A stretch of 64,000 nucleotides of DNA from Gracilimonas sp964505215. Its GTDB lineage: Bacteria; Bacteroidota; Rhodothermia; Balneolales; Balneolaceae. Where the stretch lies: the NCBI GenBank assembly GCA_964505215.1, contig CAZDGU010000008.1, positions 67,589 through 131,588 on the forward strand, in the 5' to 3' direction. Position numbers and translations under genes: made by a program. Positions 55,443 to 63,228 of the stretch are shown here, piece after piece (position 1 is the stretch's first letter; every line of letters starts with the position of its first letter). The notes below the pieces were generated by a model, which saw nothing but the letters and a program-made list of their open reading frames with translations, was not told the origin of the DNA and did not search any database.

Positions 55443-55528
55443 GATAATTTTTCCTCCACAAGTGATTTCAACTGTTTAATCTGATCAGCAGATAAATCAT
55501 CTTTTTTACTTTTAGGATATGCAATAAC
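55439..55528 (-). pseudogene. C-terminal remnant of a HigB/RelE-type toxin gene
   Basis: The 29 codons before the antitoxin read VIAYPKSKKDDLSADQIKQL then KSLVEEKLS and end in a TGA that overlaps the antitoxin ATG by the ATGA quartet. The AYPKSKKDDLS-x-LK pattern matches the C-terminus of HigB/RelE-family toxins. Upstream the frame is closed by a stop, and no toxin sequence continues; the serine hydrolase gene ends only 16 bp away. The rest of the toxin was evidently lost. Confidence 0.7.
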
Positions 55529-55543
55529 TCAAGTTGTTGCCCC

Positions 55544-56809
55544 TCACCTTAAAGCTGAAATTACAGCTTCTATGAAAGCGGATTGATGTACATAATATGC
55601 GTTGCCGGTGGCGTTTTCCCATGTACTTTGTGTGGCAATTATCAGTTCTTCAGCCGGGTTTACGTAAATGAGCTGGCCATAAATGCCCATTGCGGCGTAG
55701 GAGCCGTTCTCAAACAGCCACCAGAGATATCCGTAGTTATCGGCACTTTTGGAAGGTTGGGTTGATAACTGCATCCAATTCTTTGGAAGGGAACTTGAGC
55801 CATCGGGCAGTTTGCCGTTCCTCATGGCGAATAATCCAAGCCGGCCATAATCTCGTAAGGTTGCGCTAAAACAGCATCCACCGGTTTGAACGCCATCCTC
55901 GTAAGTCATCCAATTGGCATCGTATTCCATACCAAAAGGCTGCCATATTTTCTTTTCCAGATAGGTTGAAAGATCTTCACCAACAGCAGCAGCTACAGCG
56001 GCTCCCAGCAGATTTGCTTCTGCATCGTTGTAATTGAACGTCTCCCCTGCTTTGGCATAGCGATTTTTGCTTCCCAGAAATACGGTGAGTTCCTCCATCG
56101 TCATTTCTCTCGCTTGCATCCAGTCAGATTCCTCCTCACTGAGGCCCCATTCCACACCAGATGACATCCGAAGCAGATTCTCGATAGTTACCTGTTGGTA
56201 TGATGTTCCTTTAAGCACCGGCAAATAATCAATGATTTTATCCTTCGTGCTTGAAATGTAGCCGTCAGCGATGGCAGCTCCAACCAGCAGAGATAGCACT
56301 GATTTAGTCACAGACATAGAGCCCCAACGGGTTTTTTGTGAGTTGCCTGAGGCATAAGTCTCCAAAACAATTTCACCGGATTTAAGGACAAGCAAACCTG
56401 TAATGTTGTTGTGCAGGATGAAGTCATTGATGTCATAATTTTTATAAAGCGGAAAGAAAACCGGATGCAGCCGGTAATTCCAAACCCGATACTGCAATCC
56501 TGATAGAGTTTCAGCACTTTGGGGTAAAGCAAAAACATCTGCTCCGTGATGAACCGTACGGGTAGTATAAATACGGTCATGATTTCTGAATCCTGCCACT
56601 TTTTGTTGGGGCGACCAAGCTTCTACTTCCTCCCAATCCATCCGATCTGTACTCGATTGCAGATAGGTTTCGTCTTGAGCCGGATCTACAAAAGCGGCCC
56701 CCGTCATGGCTTCGGAAGAATCAAGAAATAACTGCAAAAGAGCCAAAAAAACTAAAATCCCAATTGGGAGAAAGTAGAACACCTTTTTGCGGTGGTTTTT
56801 CGTTTTCAT
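55544..56809 (-). CDS. Serine hydrolase of the beta-lactamase/penicillin-binding (class C-like) family
   Basis: A 421-residue protein with an N-terminal membrane/signal segment (VFYFLPIGILVFLALLQLFL). The active-site Ser-x-x-Lys is in SMSVTKSVLSLLVGA, the Tyr-x-Asn-type second motif in FNYNDAEANLLG. The last ~100 residues hold the KTG-equivalent region around YGQLIYVNPAEEL, which is degenerate. Such proteins range from D,D-peptidases to esterases; antibiotic hydrolysis is not implied. It ends 16 bp from the toxin remnant. Confidence 0.87.
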   Translation of the reverse strand: MKTKNHRKKVFYFLPIGILVFLALLQLFLDSSEAMTGAAFVDPAQDETYLQSSTDRMDWEEVEAWSPQQKVAGFRNHDRIYTTRTVHHGADVFALPQSAETLSGLQYRVWNYRLHPVFFPLYKNYDINDFILHNNITGLLVLKSGEIVLETYASGNSQKTRWGSMSVTKSVLSLLVGAAIADGYISSTKDKIIDYLPVLKGTSYQQVTIENLLRMSSGVEWGLSEEESDWMQAREMTMEELTVFLGSKNRYAKAGETFNYNDAEANLLGAAVAAAVGEDLSTYLEKKIWQPFGMEYDANWMTYEDGVQTGGCCFSATLRDYGRLGLFAMRNGKLPDGSSSLPKNWMQLSTQPSKSADNYGYLWWLFENGSYAAMGIYGQLIYVNPAEELIIATQSTWENATGNAYYVHQSAFIEAVISALR

Positions 56810-56908
56810 AGGCTAAGGATGCTTCGTTGAGATAAGCGAGGGAGCTAGGGGTGATTTCAAGAAAAAGGTAAATAAAGCAGGTTTAGAAACCAACAGGATG
56901 GACGACTC

Positions 56909-57205
56909 TTAACTTTGATTTTTTATAATGGTTTTAATCTTCGTTTTTAAATCTGGGATTTCCCGTTGAGTTACTACCCAAATCATACTTAGCGTGACTC
57001 CAAAATATTCATGAATAATAATATCTCTCATTCCAGCAATCTTACGCCAGGGAACGTCAACATATTCATCTCGAATTTCATCGGAAATATGTTTTTCGGA
57101 GTTGTGGTAAAATTCGTTTTCATTCACTCCATCCAGATATTTTTCAATTTTCCCGATACTCTCTAAAATATCTTGAAGATAAACATCCGGCTTGCGTTTG
57201 CTCAT
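56909..57205 (-). CDS. HepT-like toxin (DUF86) with an internal deletion
   Basis: A 98-residue HEPN-type protein. The RNase motif R-x4-H-x-Y is intact (MRDIIIHEYFGV), and the start (VYLQDILESIGKIEKYLDGV) and end match HepT. Compared with the typical ~110-115-residue form, the helix that normally follows the Phe of EFxxD (the segment reading like AVIRNLEIIGEA) is missing: here ENEFYHN runs directly to SEKHISDEIRDEY. In HepT/MntA modules the MntA antitoxin adds AMP to the Tyr of R-x4-H-x-Y to silence the toxin. Its ATG overlaps the MntA stop by 4 bp. Confidence 0.86.
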   Translation of the reverse strand: MSKRKPDVYLQDILESIGKIEKYLDGVNENEFYHNSEKHISDEIRDEYVDVPWRKIAGMRDIIIHEYFGVTLSMIWVVTQREIPDLKTKIKTIIKNQS

Positions 57206-57483
57206 ATAATGGGCACTTCTTCTTTAAGAATATCTTTTTTAAGAGCAGGCTTTAGGGAATCGTACTCAACGAGATCTACTTTCATATCGAGCACGTCTTC
57301 TAATTCTTGTTGGATACCGACGAAGTCTAATAAACTAATTTTCCGATCAATTTTCACCAACAAATCAACATCATTTGTTTCAGGTTCACCGCGTGCTGCA
57401 GAACCAAATACACCGGCTTTCTTAATCCCATATTTTTTCAGTATAGGCCCGACTTTCTTTTTGATGTGTTCTAATTTTGCCAT
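57202..57483 (-). CDS. MntA-like minimal nucleotidyltransferase antitoxin
   Basis: A 93-residue minimal nucleotidyltransferase. The Gly-Ser motif and acidic pair are in FGSAARGEPETNDVDLLVKI; a third Asp (KVDLVEYDSL) completes the metal site. MntA proteins AMPylate their HepT partner. It is upstream of hepT and overlaps it by 4 bp, giving the usual mntA-hepT order. Because HepT is shortened, the pair may be inactive or rewired. Confidence 0.9.
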   Translation of the reverse strand: MAKLEHIKKKVGPILKKYGIKKAGVFGSAARGEPETNDVDLLVKIDRKISLLDFVGIQQELEDVLDMKVDLVEYDSLKPALKKDILKEEVPII

Positions 57484-57630
57484 GACACAAAAGCTATTTA
57501 GTTAATTCAACAACAATATAACAAAGTAAGTGAGAACGAGATAACAAAAATGTAGTTATCAACCTAAAAGCACTATCACGACCTTGCATTTAACTGACCA
57601 CGCTATTAGAGATAAAACTGTCCAATAATT

Positions 57631-57770
57631 CCCTCTTCTCACAACCACCCGGTTCAGAACATCAGAAAGCTCATAAAAAACCTTGCATGAGTAAACCTCA
57701 AACAACAAAAAGCAAGCTGAGTGGATCCGGAGGTTTGAGCAGGTTTTACTAACGGGATAGTTGTGACAAG
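57631..57770 (+). repeat. Repeat R1: imperfect palindromic spacer element
   Basis: A 140-bp copy of a repeat also found at 58923-59039 and 59384-59501. Ends pair: TCACAAC (57639-57645) with GTTGTGA (57760-57766), and CCCG (57648-57651) with CGGG (57753-57756). An inner imperfect stem joins GTAAACCTCAAAC (57691-57703) to GTTTGAGCAGGTTTTAC (57733-57749). It occupies most of the 378-bp spacer 57484-57861; the rest is AT-rich. Confidence 0.65.
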
Positions 57771-57861
57771 AAAATACAAATAGAATTATTTTGGATTATT
57801 CATGCACAATACATAACCTATCAGTAATATTATGCAATGAATAACGTATATATTATAATAT

Positions 57862-58413
57862 ATGGGCCTAATTCCTGATTTTAATACACAAGGATTATTG
57901 CCACCTGGTGATTATGAAGTAACATTTGATGAGCTTAGGAACTCAATCTTAGTTCATGGTCCAGATACCGGAGGCTCTAAGAATTGGGACAGTAAATGGC
58001 GTTTAACACTGATCGATAATTGTGAGAAACTGGTAACCCAATTGTATCAGATTGGTATTACTGATGTTTATTTGAATGGCTCTTTTGTAGAACAGAAAGA
58101 TCATCCAAATGATATTGATGGTTATTTTGAATGTGATTTTTCAAAGTTTATCAGTGGTCATGTTCAAAATGAATTTAATAAAATAGACAAGCATAAGGTA
58201 TGGACCTGGAATAAAGATGAAAGAAAAGCTTACAGAGGATATGTCAAGAAACAATTACCTATGTGGCATATTTACAGAGTGGAGCTCTATCCTCATTATG
58301 GCAACTTAGCAGGAATTACAGATAAGCATGGTAACCAAATGACTTTCCCTGCAGCCTTTCGATGTAAAAGGTCTAATGGTGCAGCTAAAAGAATAGTGAA
58401 AGTCGTATCATAA
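57862..58413 (+). CDS. Nucleotidyltransferase-like protein (DUF6932-type), putative partner of the HTH gene
   Basis: A 183-residue protein. A nucleotidyltransferase-type motif is visible mid-protein: VYLNGSFVEQKDHPNDIDGY, i.e. Gly-Ser followed by Asp-x-Asp. The N-terminus (LIPDFNTQGLLPPGDYEVTF) resembles what I recall of the DUF6932 family, in which this fold is found. The C-terminus is basic (RCKRSNGAAKRIVKVV). It is followed after 21 bp by an HTH gene on the same strand. Pairs of this kind resemble toxin-antitoxin modules, but the biological role is not established. It lies between repeat elements R1 and R2. Confidence 0.65.
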   Translation: MGLIPDFNTQGLLPPGDYEVTFDELRNSILVHGPDTGGSKNWDSKWRLTLIDNCEKLVTQLYQIGITDVYLNGSFVEQKDHPNDIDGYFECDFSKFISGHVQNEFNKIDKHKVWTWNKDERKAYRGYVKKQLPMWHIYRVELYPHYGNLAGITDKHGNQMTFPAAFRCKRSNGAAKRIVKVVS

Positions 58414-58434
58414 AACTACATAACGGAGCTAATT

Positions 58435-58893
58435 ATGATTACAACTGATACTGAATACAAACGAGCTTTAGAACGTCTTGAAAATGACCTTGAAACCATT
58501 GCAAAACAAAAAGAAAAGCTTGTTGAAATGGATTTAAGTAAAGAAGAGATAGACCGTGCTCTTCAGCCTTTACTGTCTTTCCATGAGCAATTAAAAGAAG
58601 AAGTTGAGGGATATGAACGCCTAAAACGAGGAGATTTTGGCACACTTCATAGCCTAAGCGGTATTGGGCGATGGTTAATAGGCTTTAGAATTGCTAAAGG
58701 TTGGACCCAAACTGAATTAGCAAAACGACTGAATGTCAGTCAAGCACAAGTTTCAAAAGATGAAAGCAATGAATATCATGGGGTTTCATTAGAAAAAGCA
58801 CAACGAATTTTAGATGTTTTTGATACTAAAATAAAAGTTGAGGTGGAAGAACCGTTTCCATTTGAAGAAACTTCTCGACTGGAATATGCCTAA
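58435..58893 (+). CDS. HTH regulator with N-terminal coiled coil, paired with the nucleotidyltransferase-like gene
   Basis: A 152-residue protein. Residues ~1-60 are a charged helical coiled coil (RLENDLETIAKQKEKLVEMD). Residues ~80-140 are an XRE-type helix-turn-helix: RIAKGWTQTELAKRLNVSQA then QVSKDESNEYHGVSLEKAQR. This layout (helical front plus C-terminal HTH) is common in antitoxins that repress their own operon. It begins 21 bp after the upstream gene, with GGAG a few bases before the ATG. Function inferred only from pairing. Confidence 0.75.
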   Translation: MITTDTEYKRALERLENDLETIAKQKEKLVEMDLSKEEIDRALQPLLSFHEQLKEEVEGYERLKRGDFGTLHSLSGIGRWLIGFRIAKGWTQTELAKRLNVSQAQVSKDESNEYHGVSLEKAQRILDVFDTKIKVEVEEPFPFEETSRLEYA

Positions 58894-58922
58894 AACAATA
58901 CTTGAGAGACAAAATACATGAG

Positions 58923-59039
58923 TCCTCTCCTCGCTTACAACCATCCGTTGTTAAACACCGTAAAGCCGTTGAAGTTTACTTAAGCAAACCTCAACACATT
59001 AACGGTTCGGGCAGGCACAAATGAGACATTCGTGACAAG
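58923..59039 (+). repeat. Repeat R2: spacer element
   Basis: A 117-bp relative of R1 and R3. Shared strings include ACAACCATCCG (compare ACAACCACCCG in R1), ACACCGTAAAGCC (compare ACATCGTAAAGCC in R3), AAACCTCAA and the final GTGACAAG. A near-palindrome GTTTACTT-AAGCAAAC sits in the middle. It follows the HTH gene by 30 bp. Confidence 0.6.
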
Positions 59040-59091
59040 TATGAATTATACACTCTTATCAACGTCCTTTTAAAAGAGGTTCATCTGCCAA

Positions 59092-59289
59092 TTACAGCTG
59101 ATAGTAGAAGTAAAGATTAATCATTGCGATAAAACCACCAAAATAAGTGCCTGCAAAAACCCAGTAGCGTTTTGGATTTTCTGCTTTATCAATTAAGCCT
59201 CCAAAGTGTATTGTTTTCTTTGTGAAAAGTTGAAGAAGCAGCATACAAAGAAAAAACCCAGCTGAAATTCCCAACAAAAAGTTAATCAT
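59092..59289 (-). CDS. Very small two-helix membrane protein
   Basis: A 65-residue protein with two membrane segments (FLLGISAGFFLCMLLLQLF and YWVFAGTYFGGFIAMINLYF) and a short charged loop (TKKTIHF...DKAENPKR). I recognise no family. It lies alone between repeats R2 and R3 on the opposite strand to the neighbouring pair. The codon pattern looks coding but the gene is short, so it is only moderately certain. Confidence 0.55.
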   Translation of the reverse strand: MINFLLGISAGFFLCMLLLQLFTKKTIHFGGLIDKAENPKRYWVFAGTYFGGFIAMINLYFYYQL

Positions 59290-59383
59290 AGGTTATTTTA
59301 AAAATGTGTATTTAAAGACCCTGCGTATAATCGGCCGGAATATAATCTGGTTGAAATAGCGAAATTAATTCCAAATTTACAAG

Positions 59384-59501
59384 TCTCTCATCACCAACCT
59401 CCCGGCTCAAAACATCGTAAAGCCATTTGCATTAGCGAGCCTCAAACAACACATAGAAAAATTAGCTAATTGGAACCGGAGATTCCGGCAGTCATTACAA
59501 G
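59384..59501 (+). repeat. Repeat R3: spacer element
   Basis: A 118-bp relative of R1 and R2. It shares CAACCTCCCGGCTCAAAACA with the corresponding part of R1 (CAACCACCCGGTTCAGAACA), and CCTCAAACAACA and TGGAACCGGAG (TGGATCCGGAG in R1). A small palindrome CCGGA-GAT-TCCGG sits near its end. The 59290-59585 spacer otherwise contains only the ald terminator. Confidence 0.62.
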
Positions 59502-59532
59502 GAGGATGTATAAATTGGCTCATCAAACAAAA

Positions 59533-59562
59533 AAAGCCCAACAAGTTTCCTTGTCGGGCTTT
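59533..59562 (-). terminator. Intrinsic terminator of ald
   Basis: AAAGCCCAACAAG (59533-59545) pairs with CTTGTCGGGCTTT (59550-59562) with one mismatch around a 4-nt loop, ending in a T-rich tail on the minus strand. It follows the ald stop codon by 23 bp. Confidence 0.88.
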
Positions 59563-59585
59563 GTGGTATAAAGTTTTGGAGGGGG

Positions 59586-60701
59586 TTAGTTCAGTACTGA
59601 ATCTACTTCTTCCCATTCCATGTCAAAGGCTTCTGCTACAAACGGATACACGATGGTTCCGTTGGCAATGTTCAGGCCTTTTAGCAACTCTTTGTTTTCT
59701 TTCAGCGCCTTTTTCCAGCCTTTATTGGCCAGCTGTGCAGCAAATGGTAGCGTTACGTTGGTAAGTCCCATAGTTGAGGTGTAAGGTACAGCGCCCGGCA
59801 TGTTTGCTACGGAATAATGCACCACGCCATCAATAGTATAAACAGGATCTTGGTGCGTGGTTGGTTTTGAGGTTTCAAAACAGCCGCCTTGGTCAATGGC
59901 TACATCAACCAGCACCGCTCCGGGTCTCATTTCTTTCAGCATGTCGCGGGTAATTAATTTCGGGGCTTTGGCTCCGGGAATCAGTACCGCACCGATAATC
60001 ATATCTACCGTTGGCAGCATTTTGCGGATGTTGCCTTCCGAAGAAAACATGGTAGTTACATTTTTGGCCATCACGTCGTCCAGGTAGCGCAGGCGAGCCA
60101 TATTAATATCCATTATGGTGGTTTTGGCTCCCATACCGGCTGCAATTTTAGCCGCATTCACGCCAACAATTCCGCCACCAAGCACCAGTACGTTGGCCGG
60201 AGGAACGCCGGGAATTCCACCCATTAACACGCCCAGGCCGCCTTTGGGCTTTTCCAGATAAATGGCGCCTTCCTGAGCGGCCATGCGTCCTGCCACTTCA
60301 CTCATAGGCACCAGCAGCGGTAGCGAGCCGTCTGCTTTTTCTACCGTTTCGTAGGCAATGGCAATACATTTTGAGTCAACCACGGCTTTGGTTAGGGCTT
60401 CATCCGCTGCAAAGTGGAAAAAGGTAAAGATAATCTGCCCTTCTCTCATCCGGGGATATTCTTCGGCAATGGGCTCCTTCACTTTCATAATCATTTCGGC
60501 TTCTTCCCAAAGCTCATCCACATCATCAACTATGGTGGCACCGGCATCTATGTATTGCTGGTCGCTGAAGGCACTTCCAACTCCGGCACTTTTTTGAACC
60601 AATACTTCATGTCCGTTACTCTTTAATTGAACTGCGCCTCCGGGCGTAAGTGCAACCCTGTTTTCGTGGGTTTTAATTTCTTTAGGAACTCCGATTATCA
60701 T
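59586..60701 (-). CDS. ald: Alanine dehydrogenase
   Basis: A 371-residue NAD-dependent enzyme interconverting L-alanine and pyruvate plus ammonium. The N-terminal catalytic domain shows ENRVALTPGG, the catalytic Lys in MIMKVKEP, and the catalytic His in IIFTFFHFAAD. The NAD-binding Rossmann motif is VLVLGGGIVGVNAAKIAAGM (about residues 170-189). Length and motifs match the hexameric family. It is on the minus strand with its own terminator and is probably monocistronic. It marks the return to housekeeping sequence after the accessory stretch. Confidence 0.97.
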   Translation of the reverse strand: MIIGVPKEIKTHENRVALTPGGAVQLKSNGHEVLVQKSAGVGSAFSDQQYIDAGATIVDDVDELWEEAEMIMKVKEPIAEEYPRMREGQIIFTFFHFAADEALTKAVVDSKCIAIAYETVEKADGSLPLLVPMSEVAGRMAAQEGAIYLEKPKGGLGVLMGGIPGVPPANVLVLGGGIVGVNAAKIAAGMGAKTTIMDINMARLRYLDDVMAKNVTTMFSSEGNIRKMLPTVDMIIGAVLIPGAKAPKLITRDMLKEMRPGAVLVDVAIDQGGCFETSKPTTHQDPVYTIDGVVHYSVANMPGAVPYTSTMGLTNVTLPFAAQLANKGWKKALKENKELLKGLNIANGTIVYPFVAEAFDMEWEEVDSVLN

Positions 60702-60976
60702 GATAAAAAACGTTTAGTTATACGGTTATTATGGAGCGGTTAAGGTAGCTATTTTTAAACAAAACTGGCTAATGTTATTTGTGAATTCGTGTAAGCTTTT
60801 GCTAAAAAGTGAATCATTGGTTTTAAACCGCTTCCTGCTCATTTCTTTTTGTTATTTAATGTTAAAACCCTACACTTTTGCTTCTTAAATCCTACTTTCA
60901 ATCACTTCAATTTTTCGGATAACCTAATCAAATCTCTTTATTTTCTCCTAAGTCATTCTTTTCCGTATTCTTTGCG

Positions 60977-63118
60977 TTGCTGCTGCTGGGCGGATGTTCT
61001 TCCTCAAAGCAAACGGCTTCCAAAGCTTCCAAATCCCCTTCAAGCAGCTTCAGTAAATCCAACAATGGAATGAAGCCGTATAACCAAGTCATCACCAATA
61101 AAGCTGAAACCGATGAGGGTTTATTTGGCGTGCACTGGGTTGATGAAAAACTTTACTACGAAGTCCCGGATTCTCTTTTGAACCGCGAAATGTTATGGGT
61201 GAGCCGAATGGCTGAAGTTCCTTCTAACTTTTTCGGATTTTACTCGGGAGGCTCTAAAGCCGCTGAACAGGTACTGACTTTTGAACGTCAGCGCGATCAG
61301 ATTTTACTGCGAAAGCAGTCGTATAACGCCGTGGCTAACGATACGCTTCCTATTTATCAATCCGTAAAAGCTAATAACTTCGCTCCTATTATTGCCGCTT
61401 TTCCAATTAAAGCCATCGGGAGGGACTCAAATTCGGTGGTTATAGAAATGACGGATTTTTTCACCTCCGATATTGAAGCCATCAGCGGAGCTCCCAGCTT
61501 TTTGCGTAAACAATATCAGGTTCGCCGGCTGGATGGTAATCGTACCTATATAGAATCAGCCAAAAGCTTTCCGGAAAATATTGAAGTGCGTCATGTGCTT
61601 ACTTTTAATGCGGGAAATCCTCCTTCGGGCGGAGATAACGGCACGCTATCCATGCGTATGAGCCAGTCTATGGTATTGTTACCTAAGCAGCCGATGCGTC
61701 CGCGATACGAAGATTACCGCGTGGGCTGGTTTACCGTAAATCAAATTGATTATGGCTCGGATGCTCAAAAAGCAGAGACCAAAAGCTATATCCGCCGCTG
61801 GCGTTTAGAACCAAAAGACCCGCAAGCCTATGCCCGGGGCGAACTGGTGGAGCCGGTTAAACCAATTGTGTATTATCTGGATCCTGCCACTCCCACAAAA
61901 TACGTTCCGTATATAAAACAGGGAATTTTAGACTGGAATGAAGCTTTTGAAGAAGCCGGTTTCAAAAATGCGGTGGTTGCAAAAGAAGCTCCTTCGCCTG
62001 AGGAAGATCCTGATTGGAGTCCTGAAGATATTCGATATTCTACGGTTCGATGGGTGGCCAGCACCATCCGGAATGCGGTTGGACCAAGCGTGAGCGATCC
62101 GCGAACGGGGGAAATTATTGAAAGTGATATAGTTTGGTATCACAACCACATGCGCTCGTACAGAAACCGACTGATGATTGAAACCGGAGCTGCCAATCCC
62201 GCTGCCCGAAAGCTCCAGCTGGATGATGATTTAATTGGCGAAACCATGCGTCGGGTTATTTCTCATGAAATTGGTCACGCCATCGGCTTGCCGCATAATA
62301 TGCAGTCCAGCTCGGCCTATCCGGTAGATTCTCTGCGCTCGGGCTCCTTCACCCAAAAATATGGCATTGCTACTACCATTATGGAATATGCCCGCCAGAA
62401 TTATATTGCTCAGCCCGGCGATGAAAACATTCGGTTCATCCGGAAAATCGGCCCGTATGATAAATACTCCGTAAACTGGGGCTACCGCGTAATCCCTGAT
62501 GCGGAAACTCCCGAAGACGAAGTGCCGGTTTTAAATCGCTGGATTGAAGAAAAAGCAGACGATCCTATTTACCGATTCGCCTCTTCCTCCGGCTGGGACC
62601 CTTCAGCCCAAACCGAAGATTTGTCCGACGATCCCGTGCAGGCCAGTACCTACGGACTGATGAACTTAAAACGCGTAGTTCCAAATCTTATAGAATGGAC
62701 CTCTACGCCCGAAAAAGGCTACGACGATTTACAAGAAATTTATGGAGAACTCGTATCCCAGTGGGCGCGCTATGCCGGACATGTTGCCACCAATGTGGGC
62801 GGAATGTACCAAAGCCGTAAAAGCTCTGATCAGCCGGGAGTGCTATACACGCCTGTGCCAAAAAGCTATCAAAAGAAAGCCGTTGATTTCGTCAATGAAC
62901 ACGTATTTTCAACTCCTGACTGGCTGTTGGATAAAGAAATACTGCGCCGAATTGAACATGCCGGAGCGCTGGACAGAGTGATAAGCGTACAGGCCCAAAT
63001 TACCCATAAAGAAGGTGATGTGGATAAAAGGCAGGGACTTTTAGGACGCTGGGAAGAAGCCTTTGTTAACGATTTATTGAAAGAAGCGGGCGGCTTGCGC
63101 ACCTTTTCAGAAATATAG
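60977..63118 (+). CDS. Zinc-dependent metalloprotease lipoprotein (DUF5117/DUF5118-type), start and end irregular
   Basis: A ~713-residue metalloprotease. Zinc motif: VISHEIGHAIGLPHNMQS (HExxHxxGxxH). The DUF5117-type middle region has GLFGVHWVDEKLYYEVPDSL. A lipobox (LLLLGGCSSS) lies at the beginning, but the TTG at 60977 is only four codons before it, too short for a signal peptide. The frame stays open upstream to a TAA at 60920 and supplies a hydrophobic stretch (FFSVFFALLLLGGC), yet offers no ATG, GTG or TTG there. ATC at 60932 is the best non-canonical start. The C-terminus ends at GGLRTFSEI, shorter and different from what I expect for the family (about 100 residues missing). Envelope-located by lipobox. 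Confidence 0.85.
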   Translation: MLLLGGCSSSKQTASKASKSPSSSFSKSNNGMKPYNQVITNKAETDEGLFGVHWVDEKLYYEVPDSLLNREMLWVSRMAEVPSNFFGFYSGGSKAAEQVLTFERQRDQILLRKQSYNAVANDTLPIYQSVKANNFAPIIAAFPIKAIGRDSNSVVIEMTDFFTSDIEAISGAPSFLRKQYQVRRLDGNRTYIESAKSFPENIEVRHVLTFNAGNPPSGGDNGTLSMRMSQSMVLLPKQPMRPRYEDYRVGWFTVNQIDYGSDAQKAETKSYIRRWRLEPKDPQAYARGELVEPVKPIVYYLDPATPTKYVPYIKQGILDWNEAFEEAGFKNAVVAKEAPSPEEDPDWSPEDIRYSTVRWVASTIRNAVGPSVSDPRTGEIIESDIVWYHNHMRSYRNRLMIETGAANPAARKLQLDDDLIGETMRRVISHEIGHAIGLPHNMQSSSAYPVDSLRSGSFTQKYGIATTIMEYARQNYIAQPGDENIRFIRKIGPYDKYSVNWGYRVIPDAETPEDEVPVLNRWIEEKADDPIYRFASSSGWDPSAQTEDLSDDPVQASTYGLMNLKRVVPNLIEWTSTPEKGYDDLQEIYGELVSQWARYAGHVATNVGGMYQSRKSSDQPGVLYTPVPKSYQKKAVDFVNEHVFSTPDWLLDKEILRRIEHAGALDRVISVQAQITHKEGDVDKRQGLLGRWEEAFVNDLLKEAGGLRTFSEI

Positions 63119-63228
63119 ACAACAAACCGCCTCCGCTTTTTATTAATAATACGCGGAATAACATTCTGTTCACCTTACAAAATGAGTTAAGACTCACGGG
63201 CATCACCGAACCGGATGCATCTTTAATA

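Noticed and set aside
57631..59501. Standard integron attC sites
   Set aside because: I could not find consistent RYYYAAC and GTTRRRY ends in all three copies; only a chance GTTAAAC in R2. Kept as a cassette-like finding instead.
60849..61073. 74-codon plus-strand frame ahead of the metalloprotease
   Set aside because: It overlaps the metalloprotease lipoprotein region in another frame and has no family features.
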